Positions 37,171 to 47,870 of a stretch of DNA of 64,000 nt are shown piece after piece. The DNA lies in the NCBI RefSeq assembly GCF_000711965.1, contig NZ_JONS01000009.1, positions 1 through 64,000 of the forward strand, read 5' to 3'. The position numbers were made by a program, and so were the translations under genes. This DNA is from Actinomyces israelii DSM 43320. Its GTDB lineage: Bacteria; Actinomycetota; Actinomycetes; Actinomycetales; Actinomycetaceae. The notes under the pieces are model-generated. The model had not been told where the DNA came from and did not search any database. It saw only the letters and a program-made list of their open reading frames with translations. Position 1 is the first letter of the stretch. Each line of letters begins with the position of its first letter.

Positions 37171-39627
37171 TCAGCGCCCGGCGAGCGCCCAGACCATGCG
37201 CACCACGCGCGCGGCCTGCTCCTCCAGCTCGGAGCGGGTCAGTGAGACCCGCGCGTTCTCACCGGCCAGGGCCGCCAGGACGTCCTGGCGGTCGGCCTCG
37301 CAGCCGGGCATGAACAGCTCGTTGCCGGCCTTGACGGTGGCGGCGGCCGTGGCGCGCGGGTGCTTCAGGTCCGTGCGGGCCATGCCGTCCACGACCCAGT
37401 CGGTCATGACCAGGCCCTCGAAGCCCCACTCCCGGCGCAGGACGGTCTCCAGCAGCTCGGCCGACTCGGAGGTGTGCACGCCGTTGAGGAGGTTGTAGGA
37501 GGTCATGACGGCGTGGGGCCGGGCCTGACGGACCACGATCTCGAAGCTGCGCAGGTACAGGTCGCGGGCGGCCCGCTTGGAGACGTGGCTGCACGAGTTC
37601 AGGCGGTTCGTCTCCTGGTTGTTGAGGGCGAAGTGCTTGACGGTCACCCCGCGCCCCGGGTGCCTCTGGACGCCACGGGTGATGCCGGCGGCCACGCGCC
37701 CGGCCAGCAGCGGGTCCTCCGAGAGGTACTCGAAATTGCGCCCGCACAGGATGGAGCGCTGCAGGTTGAAGGCCGGGGCGAGCCACAGGTGCGCTCCGAA
37801 GCGGTCCATCTCCGCGCCCACGAGGTCGCCGAGGGCCTCGGCCAGGTCGGGGTTCCAGGACTGGGCGACAGCGGTGCCGATGGGGATGGCGGTGGCGTAC
37901 TGCTCAATGGTGCGCTCGGGCGTGCGCGGCCGATCGGGAGTCCCCATCATGGCCCCGAGCATCTTCTGCGACTCGTCGTCCATGAGCTCGGCGAAGTCCG
38001 CCGGCAGGGCGGAGTCCAGCGCGAAGGCGCCCTCGTCGTCGACGCCGACCCGCGGCGCGATGCGCAGGCCCGCCGGGCCGTCGGACATGACGAGGCTGGG
38101 CAGGCCCTCGAGGCGGGTGGTGGTCTGCCCGGCGGCGCCCACCAGGGTCTGGGCGGCCGCCCCGATAATGGACTGGGACTCGGCCCCGTCCCGGTAGTCG
38201 CCGAGCACCACGTAGGACAGCTCGTCGTCGGACAGCCCCTCGACGAAGCCCAGGGCCTCGGCCAGGTCGACCGGCTCGCAGCGGTCGGCCCGGCGCAGGG
38301 CGGCGGGCTCGACCGCCAGGCGCGGGACGCCGCCCGGCACCTCGACGGCGGCGGGGTCGGCCGGCCTCCAGTCGGTGAAGCCCGCCTCGCCCAGGACGTC
38401 GTGCAGCTCGCGCACGACGGTAGTGCGGGCCAGGCCGATGACGGCGGCGGGGGCGGTGTCGCGGCTGGAGACGCCCACGCGCACCACGTAGTCGCCGGCC
38501 TCCAGGACGGTGGCGGCGCGCGCCTCGTCGTAGGAGGCCAGGTCGGCCAGGTCGAAGGAGACGACGACGTCCTGGTGCTCGCCGGGGGCGAGCTCGGCGG
38601 ACTTGCTGAAGCCCGCGAGCGCCTGGTAGGGCTGGTCGAGGCCGCCGGGCGGGACGGAGACGTAGACCTGGACGACCTCCCTGCCCGCGCGCTCGCCGGT
38701 GTTGGTCACCCGGACCCGCACGCTCGCCCGGGAGCCGTCCAGGTCGACGGCCGGCTCGCCGAGCGCGAAGCCCGTGTAGCCCAGGCCGAAGCCGAAGGGG
38801 AACAGCGGGGCCGTCCCGGTGGAGTCGAAGTAGCGGTAGCCGACGTAGACGCCCTCCCGGTAGTGGGTGTCGTCGGGGTCGCCGAAGTCGCCGACCGCGG
38901 GGTAGTCCCCCCAGGCGGCCCAGGTGGTGGACAGCCGGCCGGAGGGGTAGGCCGCCCCAAGCAGGACGTCGGCGAAGGAGTCGCCGACGGCGGCGCCCAG
39001 CTGGGAGAGCAGGAGGATGTTCCTCACGTCCTTCACCGGTGTCAGGTCCACCACGCCGCCGACGTTGAGGACCAGGAGGAACCGCTCGTAGCGCTCGTCC
39101 AGGGCGAGGATGTCGCGGACCTCGGCGTCGGTCAGGAGCACGTCGCCATGCTCGGGGCGCCGGTCGTTGCCCTCCCCGGAGACGCGGGCGAGCACGTAGA
39201 CGGCGGCGGTCTCGCCCCCGACGCCCTCGGCGTCGAGCGGCAGGTCGTGCTCGGGCTCGGGCATGACGGCGCCCATGCCGTAGACGAGGGCGGGCACGCC
39301 GGCGGCACTGGCGCGGGCCTTGATGTCGGCGATGAAGTCGGCGTGGGCGCGCTCGCGGACAGCGTCGTAGGCGTCCAGCCACGCCTTGGTGGTCAGGGTG
39401 AAGCCGGCCTTCTCCAGGCCCTCCTCGATGGTGACGACGTGGCGGGAGTTGACGTCGCCGGACCCGGTGCCGCCCTTGACGGTGCGGCGGGCGCCGGAGC
39501 CGTAGAGGGCGAGCCGGCCCGCCCCGGGCAGGGGGAAGGAGCCGTCGGAGCGGAGCAGCACCATGGACTCGGGTGCGCTGGCGCGCACGGTGGCGAGGTG
39601 GTCGATCTCATACTGGTTGAGCGGCAC
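37171..39627 (-). CDS. GH3 beta-glucosidase with swapped domain order
   Basis: An 818-residue family 3 glycoside hydrolase without signal peptide. The half that is C-terminal in most GH3 enzymes comes first: ESMVLLRSDGSFPLPGAGRL, GSGDVNSRHVVTIEEGLEKA, then the fibronectin-like part (VVQVYVSVPPGGLDQPYQAL). The TIM-barrel half comes second: LVMSDGPAGLR, TVKHFALNNQETNR and the nucleophile Asp in GLVMTDWVVDG (about D743). This order is known from some rumen bacterial enzymes. GTG 39627 has AAAGGAG upstream. Near a sugar ABC operon and its LacI regulator, so a role in imported disaccharide cleavage is inferred. Confidence 0.92.
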   Translation of the reverse strand: MPLNQYEIDHLATVRASAPESMVLLRSDGSFPLPGAGRLALYGSGARRTVKGGTGSGDVNSRHVVTIEEGLEKAGFTLTTKAWLDAYDAVRERAHADFIADIKARASAAGVPALVYGMGAVMPEPEHDLPLDAEGVGGETAAVYVLARVSGEGNDRRPEHGDVLLTDAEVRDILALDERYERFLLVLNVGGVVDLTPVKDVRNILLLSQLGAAVGDSFADVLLGAAYPSGRLSTTWAAWGDYPAVGDFGDPDDTHYREGVYVGYRYFDSTGTAPLFPFGFGLGYTGFALGEPAVDLDGSRASVRVRVTNTGERAGREVVQVYVSVPPGGLDQPYQALAGFSKSAELAPGEHQDVVVSFDLADLASYDEARAATVLEAGDYVVRVGVSSRDTAPAAVIGLARTTVVRELHDVLGEAGFTDWRPADPAAVEVPGGVPRLAVEPAALRRADRCEPVDLAEALGFVEGLSDDELSYVVLGDYRDGAESQSIIGAAAQTLVGAAGQTTTRLEGLPSLVMSDGPAGLRIAPRVGVDDEGAFALDSALPADFAELMDDESQKMLGAMMGTPDRPRTPERTIEQYATAIPIGTAVAQSWNPDLAEALGDLVGAEMDRFGAHLWLAPAFNLQRSILCGRNFEYLSEDPLLAGRVAAGITRGVQRHPGRGVTVKHFALNNQETNRLNSCSHVSKRAARDLYLRSFEIVVRQARPHAVMTSYNLLNGVHTSESAELLETVLRREWGFEGLVMTDWVVDGMARTDLKHPRATAAATVKAGNELFMPGCEADRQDVLAALAGENARVSLTRSELEEQAARVVRMVWALAGR

Positions 39628-39756
39628 GTGGAGCTCCTTTGCTGTGCTTGCTGCGGATTGTCGTGGGCAGCAGCGGGTTGTCGCGACCGCCTGGGCCGCG
39701 TGGATCTGCCGACGCCCCAAGCATCGCGTAATTTTTCCGCCCGGTCAATATCGCGA

Positions 39757-40575
39757 TCATCCCCGCACGATAGCGAGAAAGACCTCGTTGAGGCGCCCCC
39801 AGGGCACCTTGGGCCCGGGCGCGAGGGCGCCGACGGCGTCCTCCAGCTCGGCGAGGGCGCCCGCGACCCAGGCGTCGAAGGCCGGGACGCGCGGGCGCTC
39901 GTCGCTCTCGCCCGAGGCGGTCTTGGCCGCCAGGAGCTCCTCGACGAGACCGCTCATGGAGTCCTCGAGCTCGGCGCCCACCAGGTCGCCGAAGAGCATG
40001 GGAGCGGGGGCGCGCTCAGCCACGACCCAGCGGGCGGCCAGGAGCGCGCGCATGATGTACAGGTACTTCTTGAGGCGGATCGTGCCCGCGGTGCACGCGG
40101 CCACCTGCCCCCTGGCCATGCTCAGGTAGTGGCGGGCGGAGGCGACCGGCGAGAAGCAGTCGGCGGCCAGGTCCCTCACGGCGGTGAAGGCGGGGTCCTC
40201 GGCGTAGACGATCGGGGAGGCGAGCCACTCGAAGAACGACGGGTTGGCGCCGCGCACCAGGCGCAGGGACTTGTCGAGGTCCCAGCCGCTGATGTCGAGG
40301 ACCTCGTCGAGCCGCCACTCCAGGACGTCGCGCGCGCCCTCCAGACGCAGGTAGTGCTCGAGGGGGCGGACGTAGACGAAGCGGACGTCGAAGTCGGAGT
40401 CGGGCGACTCGAACCCCCAGGCCCGGCTGCCGGACTCCACGGCGAGCAGGACGCGCACCCCCTCGGCCTCCTCGAGGCGGCGCAGCTCGTGGGAGACGGC
40501 ACGGGCGACGACGGCGGCACCGGCGGCGCGCAGGTCGACGGGCCGCGGGTCGGTGGACGGCACGGGGCGCCTCAT
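39757..40575 (-). CDS. Predicted nucleotidyltransferase (RlaP/YcgL-type)
   Basis: A 272-residue protein of the COG3541-type nucleotidyltransferases. The polymerase-beta-like active site is visible as AVESGSRAWGFESPDSDFDV (G-S-x-A-W-G ... D-S-D-x-D) followed by RFVYVRPLEHYL, FFEWLASPIVYAED and a helical C-terminal part. In several bacteria homologues sit near RNA ligase or repair genes; no such neighbours occur here. It overlaps the stop of the LacI gene by four bases (40572-40575), so it may be co-transcribed with the regulator. Confidence 0.85.
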   Translation of the reverse strand: MRRPVPSTDPRPVDLRAAGAAVVARAVSHELRRLEEAEGVRVLLAVESGSRAWGFESPDSDFDVRFVYVRPLEHYLRLEGARDVLEWRLDEVLDISGWDLDKSLRLVRGANPSFFEWLASPIVYAEDPAFTAVRDLAADCFSPVASARHYLSMARGQVAACTAGTIRLKKYLYIMRALLAARWVVAERAPAPMLFGDLVGAELEDSMSGLVEELLAAKTASGESDERPRVPAFDAWVAGALAELEDAVGALAPGPKVPWGRLNEVFLAIVRG

Positions 40576-41714
40576 GGTTCTGACCGGGTCGGGTCCGGAC
40601 CGGCGGATGCGCGCGCCGTCGGCCCGCTCCCGCCCCGGGCCGGCTCCCGGGCCGGCCACCGGATTTCCCCGCTTCCGCGCACGACAAGCTCGGTCGGCAC
40701 GACGAGGCGCTCGGGGGCGAGCGAGCCCTGGAGCCTGCGGAAGAGCCGCTCGGCGGCGAGCCGGCCCATCCGGCGCGGGTCCTGGCGCACGACCGTCAGG
40801 GCCGGGTCGAGGAGGTCGGCCAGGGGGATGTCGTCGAAGCCGACGTGGGCCACTGCGTGCTGGACCCCGGCCCGCCACAGCGCGTGCAGGGCCCCCTCGG
40901 TGACGAGGTTCTGAGCGCTGAAGACCGCCGTGGGAGGATCGGCGGAGCGGAGCATGAGGCTCAGGGCCTCCTCGGCGGCGGCCGCGCCGGTGAGCCCCGT
41001 CGCCGAGACAACGTCGTCCCGGGACAGCCCGCCCTCGCCCAGCGCGTCGAGGAACCCCCGGCGACGCTCGGCCGCCGTGGGCACCGTGAGCGGCTCGGTG
41101 AGCAGGGCGAGGCGCCGGTGGCCGTGGGCGAGCATGTGCCGGGTCGCGCGCGCAGCCGCCTCCCGGGTGTCGCTCGTGACGCAGTCAGCCTCCACGCCCC
41201 GCGGCACGCGGTCCACGAAGACGACCGGCACGCCGAGGTCGAGGATCGAGCCGAGGGCGCTCCCGCCGGAGGACACCGTGTCCACAATGATCCCGTCCAC
41301 GTGACGCCTCATGGAGTCCCTGATCGCCCGGGCCTCCCGCTCGGGGTCCTCGTCGAGGCTGGAGGCGATCACCGCCACGTCGCGCTCCCGGGCCACGTCC
41401 TCGACACCGCGGTGCACCTCGCCGGCGAAGGGGTTGGCGACGCTGCTGACCAGCAGCGCGATCGTGTGCGTCGCGCCTCCGGGGCGCCGCAGGCTGCCCG
41501 CCCGCAGGTCGACGTGGTAGTCCAGCTCGCGGACCGCCGCCCACACCCGCTGCGAGGTGCTCTCGGAGACCAGCGGCTCGCCGTTGACGACGCGCGAGAC
41601 CGTCTTGGTGCCCACGCCCGCCAGCGCCGCGACCTCCTTCATCGTCGGACGGCGCCTCGGCTCATCAGCCCGCGGCGTCGGCGGCGTCAGTGGCGTCAGC
41701 GGCGTCGCTGCCAT
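40572..41714 (-). CDS. LacI-family transcriptional regulator
   Basis: A 380-residue sugar-responsive repressor. The N-terminal LacI helix-turn-helix is TMKEVAALAGVGTKTVSRVV followed by NGEPLVSE and the hinge; the effector domain has TIALLVSSVANPFAGEVHRG, VVFVDRVPRGVEADCVTSD and VGFDDIPLADLLDPALTVVR. A Pro/Thr-rich leader precedes the HTH and a basic tail follows the effector domain. Divergent from the sugar ABC operon, with two matching operators between the starts, so it very likely represses that operon and itself. Confidence 0.93.
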   Translation of the reverse strand: MAATPLTPLTPPTPRADEPRRRPTMKEVAALAGVGTKTVSRVVNGEPLVSESTSQRVWAAVRELDYHVDLRAGSLRRPGGATHTIALLVSSVANPFAGEVHRGVEDVARERDVAVIASSLDEDPEREARAIRDSMRRHVDGIIVDTVSSGGSALGSILDLGVPVVFVDRVPRGVEADCVTSDTREAAARATRHMLAHGHRRLALLTEPLTVPTAAERRRGFLDALGEGGLSRDDVVSATGLTGAAAAEEALSLMLRSADPPTAVFSAQNLVTEGALHALWRAGVQHAVAHVGFDDIPLADLLDPALTVVRQDPRRMGRLAAERLFRRLQGSLAPERLVVPTELVVRGSGEIRWPAREPARGGSGPTARASAGPDPTRSEP

Positions 41715-41758
41715 CTCGGCCCCCTCGGATCTCGTTCAGACCCTTGACTCTAGCAGCG

Positions 41759-41800
41759 ATCGATTCTATCGTTTTCATCACCGCCAACGATGACATCGTT
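41759..41800. promoter_or_regulatory. Two LacI-type operators between lacI-like gene and sugar ABC operon
   Basis: O1 is AACGATGACATCGTT (41786-41800), perfectly symmetrical about the central A. O2 is ATCGATTCTATCGTT (41759-41773), matching O1 at 11 of 15 positions with both half-sites recognisable. Their centres are 27 bp apart. They lie 45 to 86 bases before the regulator start and about 170 to 210 before the transporter start, where a LacI protein could control both. Confidence 0.8.
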
Positions 41801-41902
41801 GTCACCCTTGTGATTCAGCGGTTCTTCAACGGAGAGGAGCGTGCCGCACCCCCGCCGTCGGGCCCGGCGCCGCAAGCCCGCCCGACGGCCCCATATCCCA
41901 CC

Positions 41903-41957
41903 CGGACCCGCCCCCCGTGACGGGTCCGCGCAATTCCGGCAATTCCGGCAATTCCAT
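41903..41957 (+). other. Leader hairpin and 9-bp tandem repeat upstream of sugar ABC operon
   Basis: An 8-bp stem (CGGACCCG / CGGGTCCG, 41903-41910 and 41921-41928) is followed by three near-identical 9-base units CAATTCCGG, CAATTCCGG, CAATTCCAT (41931-41957). They lie just before the ribosome site of the ATPase gene (GGAG at 41963). They may affect leader folding; no known attenuator or riboswitch class was recognised. Confidence 0.45.
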
Positions 41958-41971
41958 GCAATGGAGCAGAC

Positions 41972-43476
<1,505 letters not shown>

Positions 43477-43480
<4 letters not shown>

Positions 43481-44469
43481 AGACCAACCTCCTGAAGAAT
43501 CCCCTCGGCAAGAAGCTCTCCCCCCAGGCCACCCAGCAGCTGATGGCCCTGGCCGCCCTGGTCATCCTCTACGTGTACTTCGCCATCTTCGGCACCCGCT
43601 TCCTGTCCCCCGGCACCTTCGTGTCGATCCTCGACTCCTCCTACTACATCGGCTACCTCGCCATCGGGATGACCTTCGTCATCATCACCTCCGGCATCGA
43701 CCTGTCCGCCGGAACCGTCATGGTCGGCGCGGCGCTGGTCGGCGGCATCGCCTACAACGTGTGGCACCTGCCGATCCTCGTCTGCCTGCTGGTCGTCGTG
43801 GGGACCGGCCTCCTGTTCGGGGTCGGCAACGGAGTCCTCGTCGGCTTCTTCCGGCTGCCCCCGTTCATCGCCACCCTGGGCATGCAGTTCATCTCCCTGG
43901 GCCTGTGCGCCGTCGCCGCGAAGGTCCAGACCCAGACCTACCCGAGCCTGACCTCCTCCGACGGGTGGTTCAAGACCGTCCTGTACAAGGCCGGCACCTT
44001 CCCCGTCGGGGCGCTCTGGCTCGCCGGGTTCTTCGCCATCGCCTGGTTCATCCTCAACCGCACCAAGCTCGGCCGGTACGCCTACGCCATGGGCTCCAAC
44101 GAGGAGGCCGTCGAGCTGTCCGGGGTCATCGTCTCCCGCTGGAAGTTCTGGGTCTACGTCCTCAACGGGTTCTTCTGCGGGCTCGCCGGGGCCATCTACG
44201 CGGCGACCTTCTCAGCGATCACCCCGCAGACCGGCAACGGCCAGGAGATGTACGCGATCGCCGCCTGCGTCATCGGCGGGACGTCGCTGGCCGGAGGCGT
44301 CGGCTCCCTGTGGGGGACGATCATCGGCGTCTTCGTCATCAGCGTCCTGAAGACCGGCCTGCTCTCCATGGGCCTGCCGGTCCAGTGGCAGCAGTTCCTC
44401 ATCGGGACCGTCGTCATCCTCGCGGTCCTGCTCGACGTCATCCGCAGCAGGCGGGCCCGCCGCTCATGA
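43477..44469 (+). CDS. Sugar ABC transporter permease (RbsC/MglC/YtfT family)
   Basis: A 330-residue membrane protein with about ten helices. Family blocks: YYIGYLAIGMTFVIITSGID, LSAGTVMVGAALVGG, LPPFIATLGMQFISLGL, YAMGSNEEAVELSGV (coupling loop) and VIGGTSLAGGVGSLWGTIIG. A single permease implies a homodimer. The ATG at 43477 overlaps the ATPase stop (ATGA). Works with the downstream lipoprotein to import a sugar. Confidence 0.93.
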
Positions 44470-44537
44470 CCGTCCGGACGGGGCCGGCCCGCGCCCCCTC
44501 CCACCCCACCCGTGGATCTCGAAAGGATCTCCAGCCC

Positions 44538-45626
44538 ATGGCCCCCATCACCCGCAGAACGGCGCTCGCCACCCTGGGCGCCGCATGCTCTGTGACGCTG
44601 CTGTCCGCGTGCGCGGGCGACGACGCCACGACCGTCATCATCATCTCCAAGAGCTATCAGAACCAGTTCTACCAGGCGGCCTTCAAGGGCGCCCGGGAGG
44701 CCGCGGAGTCCCTCGGCGTCAAGCTCGTGACCAACGGGCCCGACGCGGAGAGCAACGTGTCCCAGCAGGTCGAGCAGCTCGCCGCCGCCGTCAACCAGCG
44801 CCCCTCGGCCATCGCCCTGGCGGCCTGCCAGCCCGACGCCGTCCAGGACGCCCTCGTGGCCGCCAAGCGGCAGGGCACCCCCGTGATCGGCTTCGACTCC
44901 GGCATTCCAGACGACGCCTCGGGGGCCGTCCTGGCGACCGCGACCACCGACAACGCCCTGGCGGGAGGGAACGTGGCCAGCAACCTCGCGGCCAGCGAGG
45001 CCTTCCGCAGGGCCGTCGCCGCGGGCACCGCCGCCTCCCCCGCCGTCGTCGGCGTCCTGGCCCAGGACTCCACCTCGGGCTCGATCATCCAGCGGGTCGA
45101 CGGCTTCATCGACACGCTGGTGAACGAGCTGGGCAAGCTCGACGGGCTCGCGGGCGCCATCGACGTCTCGGGTCAGCAGCACTGGACCCGGGCCTCGGAC
45201 AAGCCCGCCAGGGTGAAGATCGTCGTCACGGTCCCGCCCACCACGAGCCAGGCCGACATCCAGTCGGCGGCGGCCTCGATCCTCGGCGCCCAGGGCCTGG
45301 TCGCCCTGTTCGCCGGCAACCAGGACACCGTCAACGGAGTCATCTCCGCCACCAGCGACGCGACCGCGCTGGACCGCGAGACCGGCGAGTACAAGGACCT
45401 CCTCGTCGTCGGCTTCGACGCCGGCAAGTCCCAGAAGGATGCGGTGCGCTCCGGCGCCTTCCTCGGGTCGGTCACCCAGGACCCCTACCAGATGGGCTAC
45501 CAGGCGGTGCAGATCGCCGCGAGGGCAGCCGCCGGCGAGACGGTCGGGGACGTGGACACCGGCTCGCACTGGTACGACGCGAGCAACATCGACGACGCCG
45601 ACCTGTCGATCCTGCTCTACGACTGA
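44538..45626 (+). CDS. Sugar ABC transporter substrate-binding lipoprotein
   Basis: Extracytoplasmic sugar-binding protein (362 residues) of the Peripla_BP_4 (RbsB/YtfQ) type. A twin-arginine-like start (TRRTALATLGAACSVTLLSA) ends in a lipobox LSAC; TVIIISKSYQNQFYQAAFKG, VNQRPSAIALAACQPDAVQD, VIGFDSGIPDD and GSVTQDPYQMGYQAV are the usual conserved stretches. ATG 44538 lies ten bases after GAAAGGA. A strong hairpin follows the stop codon and ends the operon. Which sugar it binds cannot be told by eye. Confidence 0.92.
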   Translation: MAPITRRTALATLGAACSVTLLSACAGDDATTVIIISKSYQNQFYQAAFKGAREAAESLGVKLVTNGPDAESNVSQQVEQLAAAVNQRPSAIALAACQPDAVQDALVAAKRQGTPVIGFDSGIPDDASGAVLATATTDNALAGGNVASNLAASEAFRRAVAAGTAASPAVVGVLAQDSTSGSIIQRVDGFIDTLVNELGKLDGLAGAIDVSGQQHWTRASDKPARVKIVVTVPPTTSQADIQSAAASILGAQGLVALFAGNQDTVNGVISATSDATALDRETGEYKDLLVVGFDAGKSQKDAVRSGAFLGSVTQDPYQMGYQAVQIAARAAAGETVGDVDTGSHWYDASNIDDADLSILLYD

Positions 45627-45647
45627 GCGGGGCGGCGTCGGGCGGCC

Positions 45648-45691
45648 GGGTGCGCCCGCGGCCGGCTTGCGGGTCGGCCGTGGGCGCACCC
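45648..45691 (+). terminator. Hairpin terminator of the sugar ABC operon
   Basis: Seventeen-bp arms (45648-45664 and 45675-45691; GGGTGCGCCC... / ...GGGCGCACCC) with one G:T pair and a 10-base loop, 21 bases after the binding-protein stop codon. No T tract. It separates the transporter operon from the next same-strand gene. Confidence 0.75.
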
Positions 45692-45803
45692 TATGCGCCC
45701 GGCGTGCCCGCGCCCCCGGCGCTGCTCCCGCCCGCGGCAGGGCGCAGCGGCTACCGTGCTGCTCGAACGAGCACACGAGCACGAGCAGGACACGGAGGAT
45801 CCC

Positions 45804-46646
45804 ATGGCTGGGAGAACGGGAAGGACGGGCAGGGTCGTCCTCATCACCGGCGCGAGCAGCGGCATCGGCTTCCAGGCGGCCAGGGACCTGGCCAGGGCCG
45901 GGCACACGGTCTACGCCGGGGCGCGGCGCGTGGAGCGGATGCGGCCGCTGCGGGCCCTGGGCGTCGCCCCCGTCGCGCTCGACGTCACCGACCAGGACGC
46001 CTGCACCGGCGTCGTCGAGACGATCATGGCCGAGCAGGGGCGCATCGACGTCCTGGTCAACAACGCCGGCTACGGCTCCTTCGGGGCGGTCGAGGACGTG
46101 GACCTGACCGAGGCGCGCCGCCAGATCGAGGTCAACGTCCTGGGTCTGGCCGCCCTGACCAGGGCGGTCCTGCCGCACATGCGCGCCCGCCGCTCGGGCA
46201 CGATCATCAACATGAGCTCCATGGGCGGCCGTCTCGTGACCTTCATGGGCGGCTGGTACCACGCCACGAAGTACGCCGTCGAGGCCCTGTCCGACGCCCT
46301 GCGCATGGAGGTCGCGGACTTCGGCATCGACGTGGTCCTCATCGAGCCCGGTGGCATCAGGACCGACTGGGGCACCATTGCCGCCGACCACCTGGAGAGC
46401 TCCGCCCGGGGCGGCGCCTATGAGAAGGCGGCCGGCAGGGTGGCTGCGAACATGCGCAGGCTGTACGCGAGCAGGCGGATGAGCGACCCGCAGGTGGTGG
46501 TGCGGGCCATCCGCGGGGCCGTCGAGGCCAGGCGCCCCCGGTCCCGCTACCTCGTCGGCCTGGGGGCCAAGCCGCTCGTGGCCGCCCACGCGCTGCTGCC
46601 CGCCCGCCTGTTCGACCGGATCATGCGGGGCGCGGCGGCGGGCTGA
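45804..46646 (+). CDS. Short-chain dehydrogenase/reductase
   Basis: Classical SDR (280 residues): VLITGASSGIG at the nucleotide site, VLVNNAGYGSFGAVEDVDLT, catalytic Ser in INMSSMGGR, and Y-x-x-x-K as YHATK; then DVVLIEPGGIRTDWG. The extended C terminus with RYLVGLGAKPLVAAHALLPA is typical of the retinol-dehydrogenase-like/oxidoreductase group. Actual substrate unknown. CGGAGGA lies about six bases before ATG 45804. It has its own space after the sugar operon terminator. Confidence 0.88.
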   Translation: MAGRTGRTGRVVLITGASSGIGFQAARDLARAGHTVYAGARRVERMRPLRALGVAPVALDVTDQDACTGVVETIMAEQGRIDVLVNNAGYGSFGAVEDVDLTEARRQIEVNVLGLAALTRAVLPHMRARRSGTIINMSSMGGRLVTFMGGWYHATKYAVEALSDALRMEVADFGIDVVLIEPGGIRTDWGTIAADHLESSARGGAYEKAAGRVAANMRRLYASRRMSDPQVVVRAIRGAVEARRPRSRYLVGLGAKPLVAAHALLPARLFDRIMRGAAAG

Positions 46647-46688
46647 GGGGCCGCGTGGCTCCCGCCGCGGCTCACGGGCCTACCGGAC

Positions 46689-47207
46689 CTACAGGATCAG
46701 CCGCATCTGGCGCCAGACGGCGCCGCCGTGGGTGGACTCCCGCGAGACGCCCTCGTCGCGGAAGCCGAGGTGGGCGTAGAAGCCGACGAGGGCGGCCTTG
46801 GCGGTGAGCACGACCCCGCGGCGGCCGCTGGAGCGGGCGTCCTCGACAGCGTGCCGCACAAGCGCGCCGGCCAGGCCCCGGCCCCGGCGGTCGGGAGCGG
46901 TTGCAACGCTGAAGATCATCTGCCAGGCGCCGTCGGGCTCGTGCAGCTCGGCGCGGGAGAACATCTCGTCGGCCAGGTCGGGCAGGTCGGTGCACATGCC
47001 GTTGACGCAGGCGACCAGCCGCTCGGGGCCGTCGGTGTCGGGGCTGTCCTCGACGGCGAGCCAGACGTGGTCGGGGTAGGCGGCCAGGCGCGCGGCGATC
47101 GTCTCGCGGTCGGCGGCCTCGGCGGGCGGGAAGCAGAGGGCCTCCAGCTCGGCGACGGCGTCGAGGTCGGCGGGCGAGGCCGTGCGGATTCTCGGGCGGA
47201 TTCTCAT
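46689..47207 (-). CDS. GNAT-family N-acetyltransferase
   Basis: A 172-residue acetyltransferase with the acetyl-CoA loop in VATAPDRRGRGLAGALVRHA (R/Q-x-x-G-x-G/A) and the late FYAHLGFRDEG block. The N-terminal RTASPADLDAVAELEALCFP is typical. Acceptor unknown; the acidic patch could suit amine substrates. The start ATG at 47207 overlaps the stop codon of the broken membrane-protein gene upstream (ATGA), so the two were once translationally coupled. Confidence 0.85.
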   Translation of the reverse strand: MRIRPRIRTASPADLDAVAELEALCFPPAEAADRETIAARLAAYPDHVWLAVEDSPDTDGPERLVACVNGMCTDLPDLADEMFSRAELHEPDGAWQMIFSVATAPDRRGRGLAGALVRHAVEDARSSGRRGVVLTAKAALVGFYAHLGFRDEGVSRESTHGGAVWRQMRLIL

Positions 47208-47660
47208 GCGCCCATTGTGCGTATGGCGCCAGCCGCATCGCGCGTGTACCACATGCCGATACCTGCCAGGCAGACGGCCGTGGCCACCACGGCGAGCACG
47301 CCGGGCAGGGCGGTCGCCCAGCAGGCGACGACGGCGCCAGCCCCACGGCCAGCGGCGGCGCCCGGTCAGGAGCGCCAGGAAGCCCCAGGAGGCCACCAGG
47401 CAGATCATAATCCCGCCGGCCAGCAGGGCGGCGGCCGTCGCCGTGAGCGGCTCACGGGGCTCATCGACAATGATCTCGGCGCTCACCGCCAAGGTGATGA
47501 GCCCGATGACCAGCACCTGCTGGCCGTTCGTGGCCGGCCTACCCGTAGACGTCGTGGGCGAGGATCATGGCGCTGCGGCCCACCTGGACGAGCACCAGGG
47601 GAACCACGCCGGACAGGACCCGCAGCAGCAAGGGGCGGGTGGATCGCAGTCACGGCCCCA
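47208..47660 (-). pseudogene. Frameshifted small integral membrane protein gene
   Basis: Hydrophobic segments of one membrane protein occur in three consecutive frames: PLLLRVLSGVVPLVLVQVGR-SAMILAHDVYG (ends at a stop near 47539), then QQVLVIGLITLAVSAEIIVD and LLAGGIMICLVASWGFLALL, then VVACWATALPGVLAVVATAV-CLAGIGMWYTRD ending in TGA at 47206. Two frameshifts (near 47535 and 47340) break it. I do not recognise the family. Its last codons overlap the GNAT start. Confidence 0.55.
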
Positions 47661-47870
47661 GGCAAGGTCGGGGGAAGGACGAGGCCGCCTCGATCTGCCG
47701 ACTGCCGAGCTCGATCTCAACGGGCGCCCAGCGCATGACCAGTCTGCGACGCGGCCGATACCGGAGCGCACCCTCCCCATCGGCGTGGATGACCTAGTGG
47801 ATGACTTAGATGAGTGATTCCCAGGCCTGACGCCCGGGGCCTGACGCCCGCCATGCGCTGCGGCCCTATC

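Noticed and set aside
37360-40914. A 1184-codon open frame on the plus strand opposite the GH3 gene
   Set aside because: It is a GC-rich antisense shadow: low complexity (Gly/Val/Asp-rich), no domains, and it lies across three genes with clear families on the other strand.
47650-47720. A further 22-bp repeat copy
   Set aside because: It contains AGATCGAG twice at 21-bp spacing but lacks the CGAGATCGGT decamer, so it was not counted as a member.
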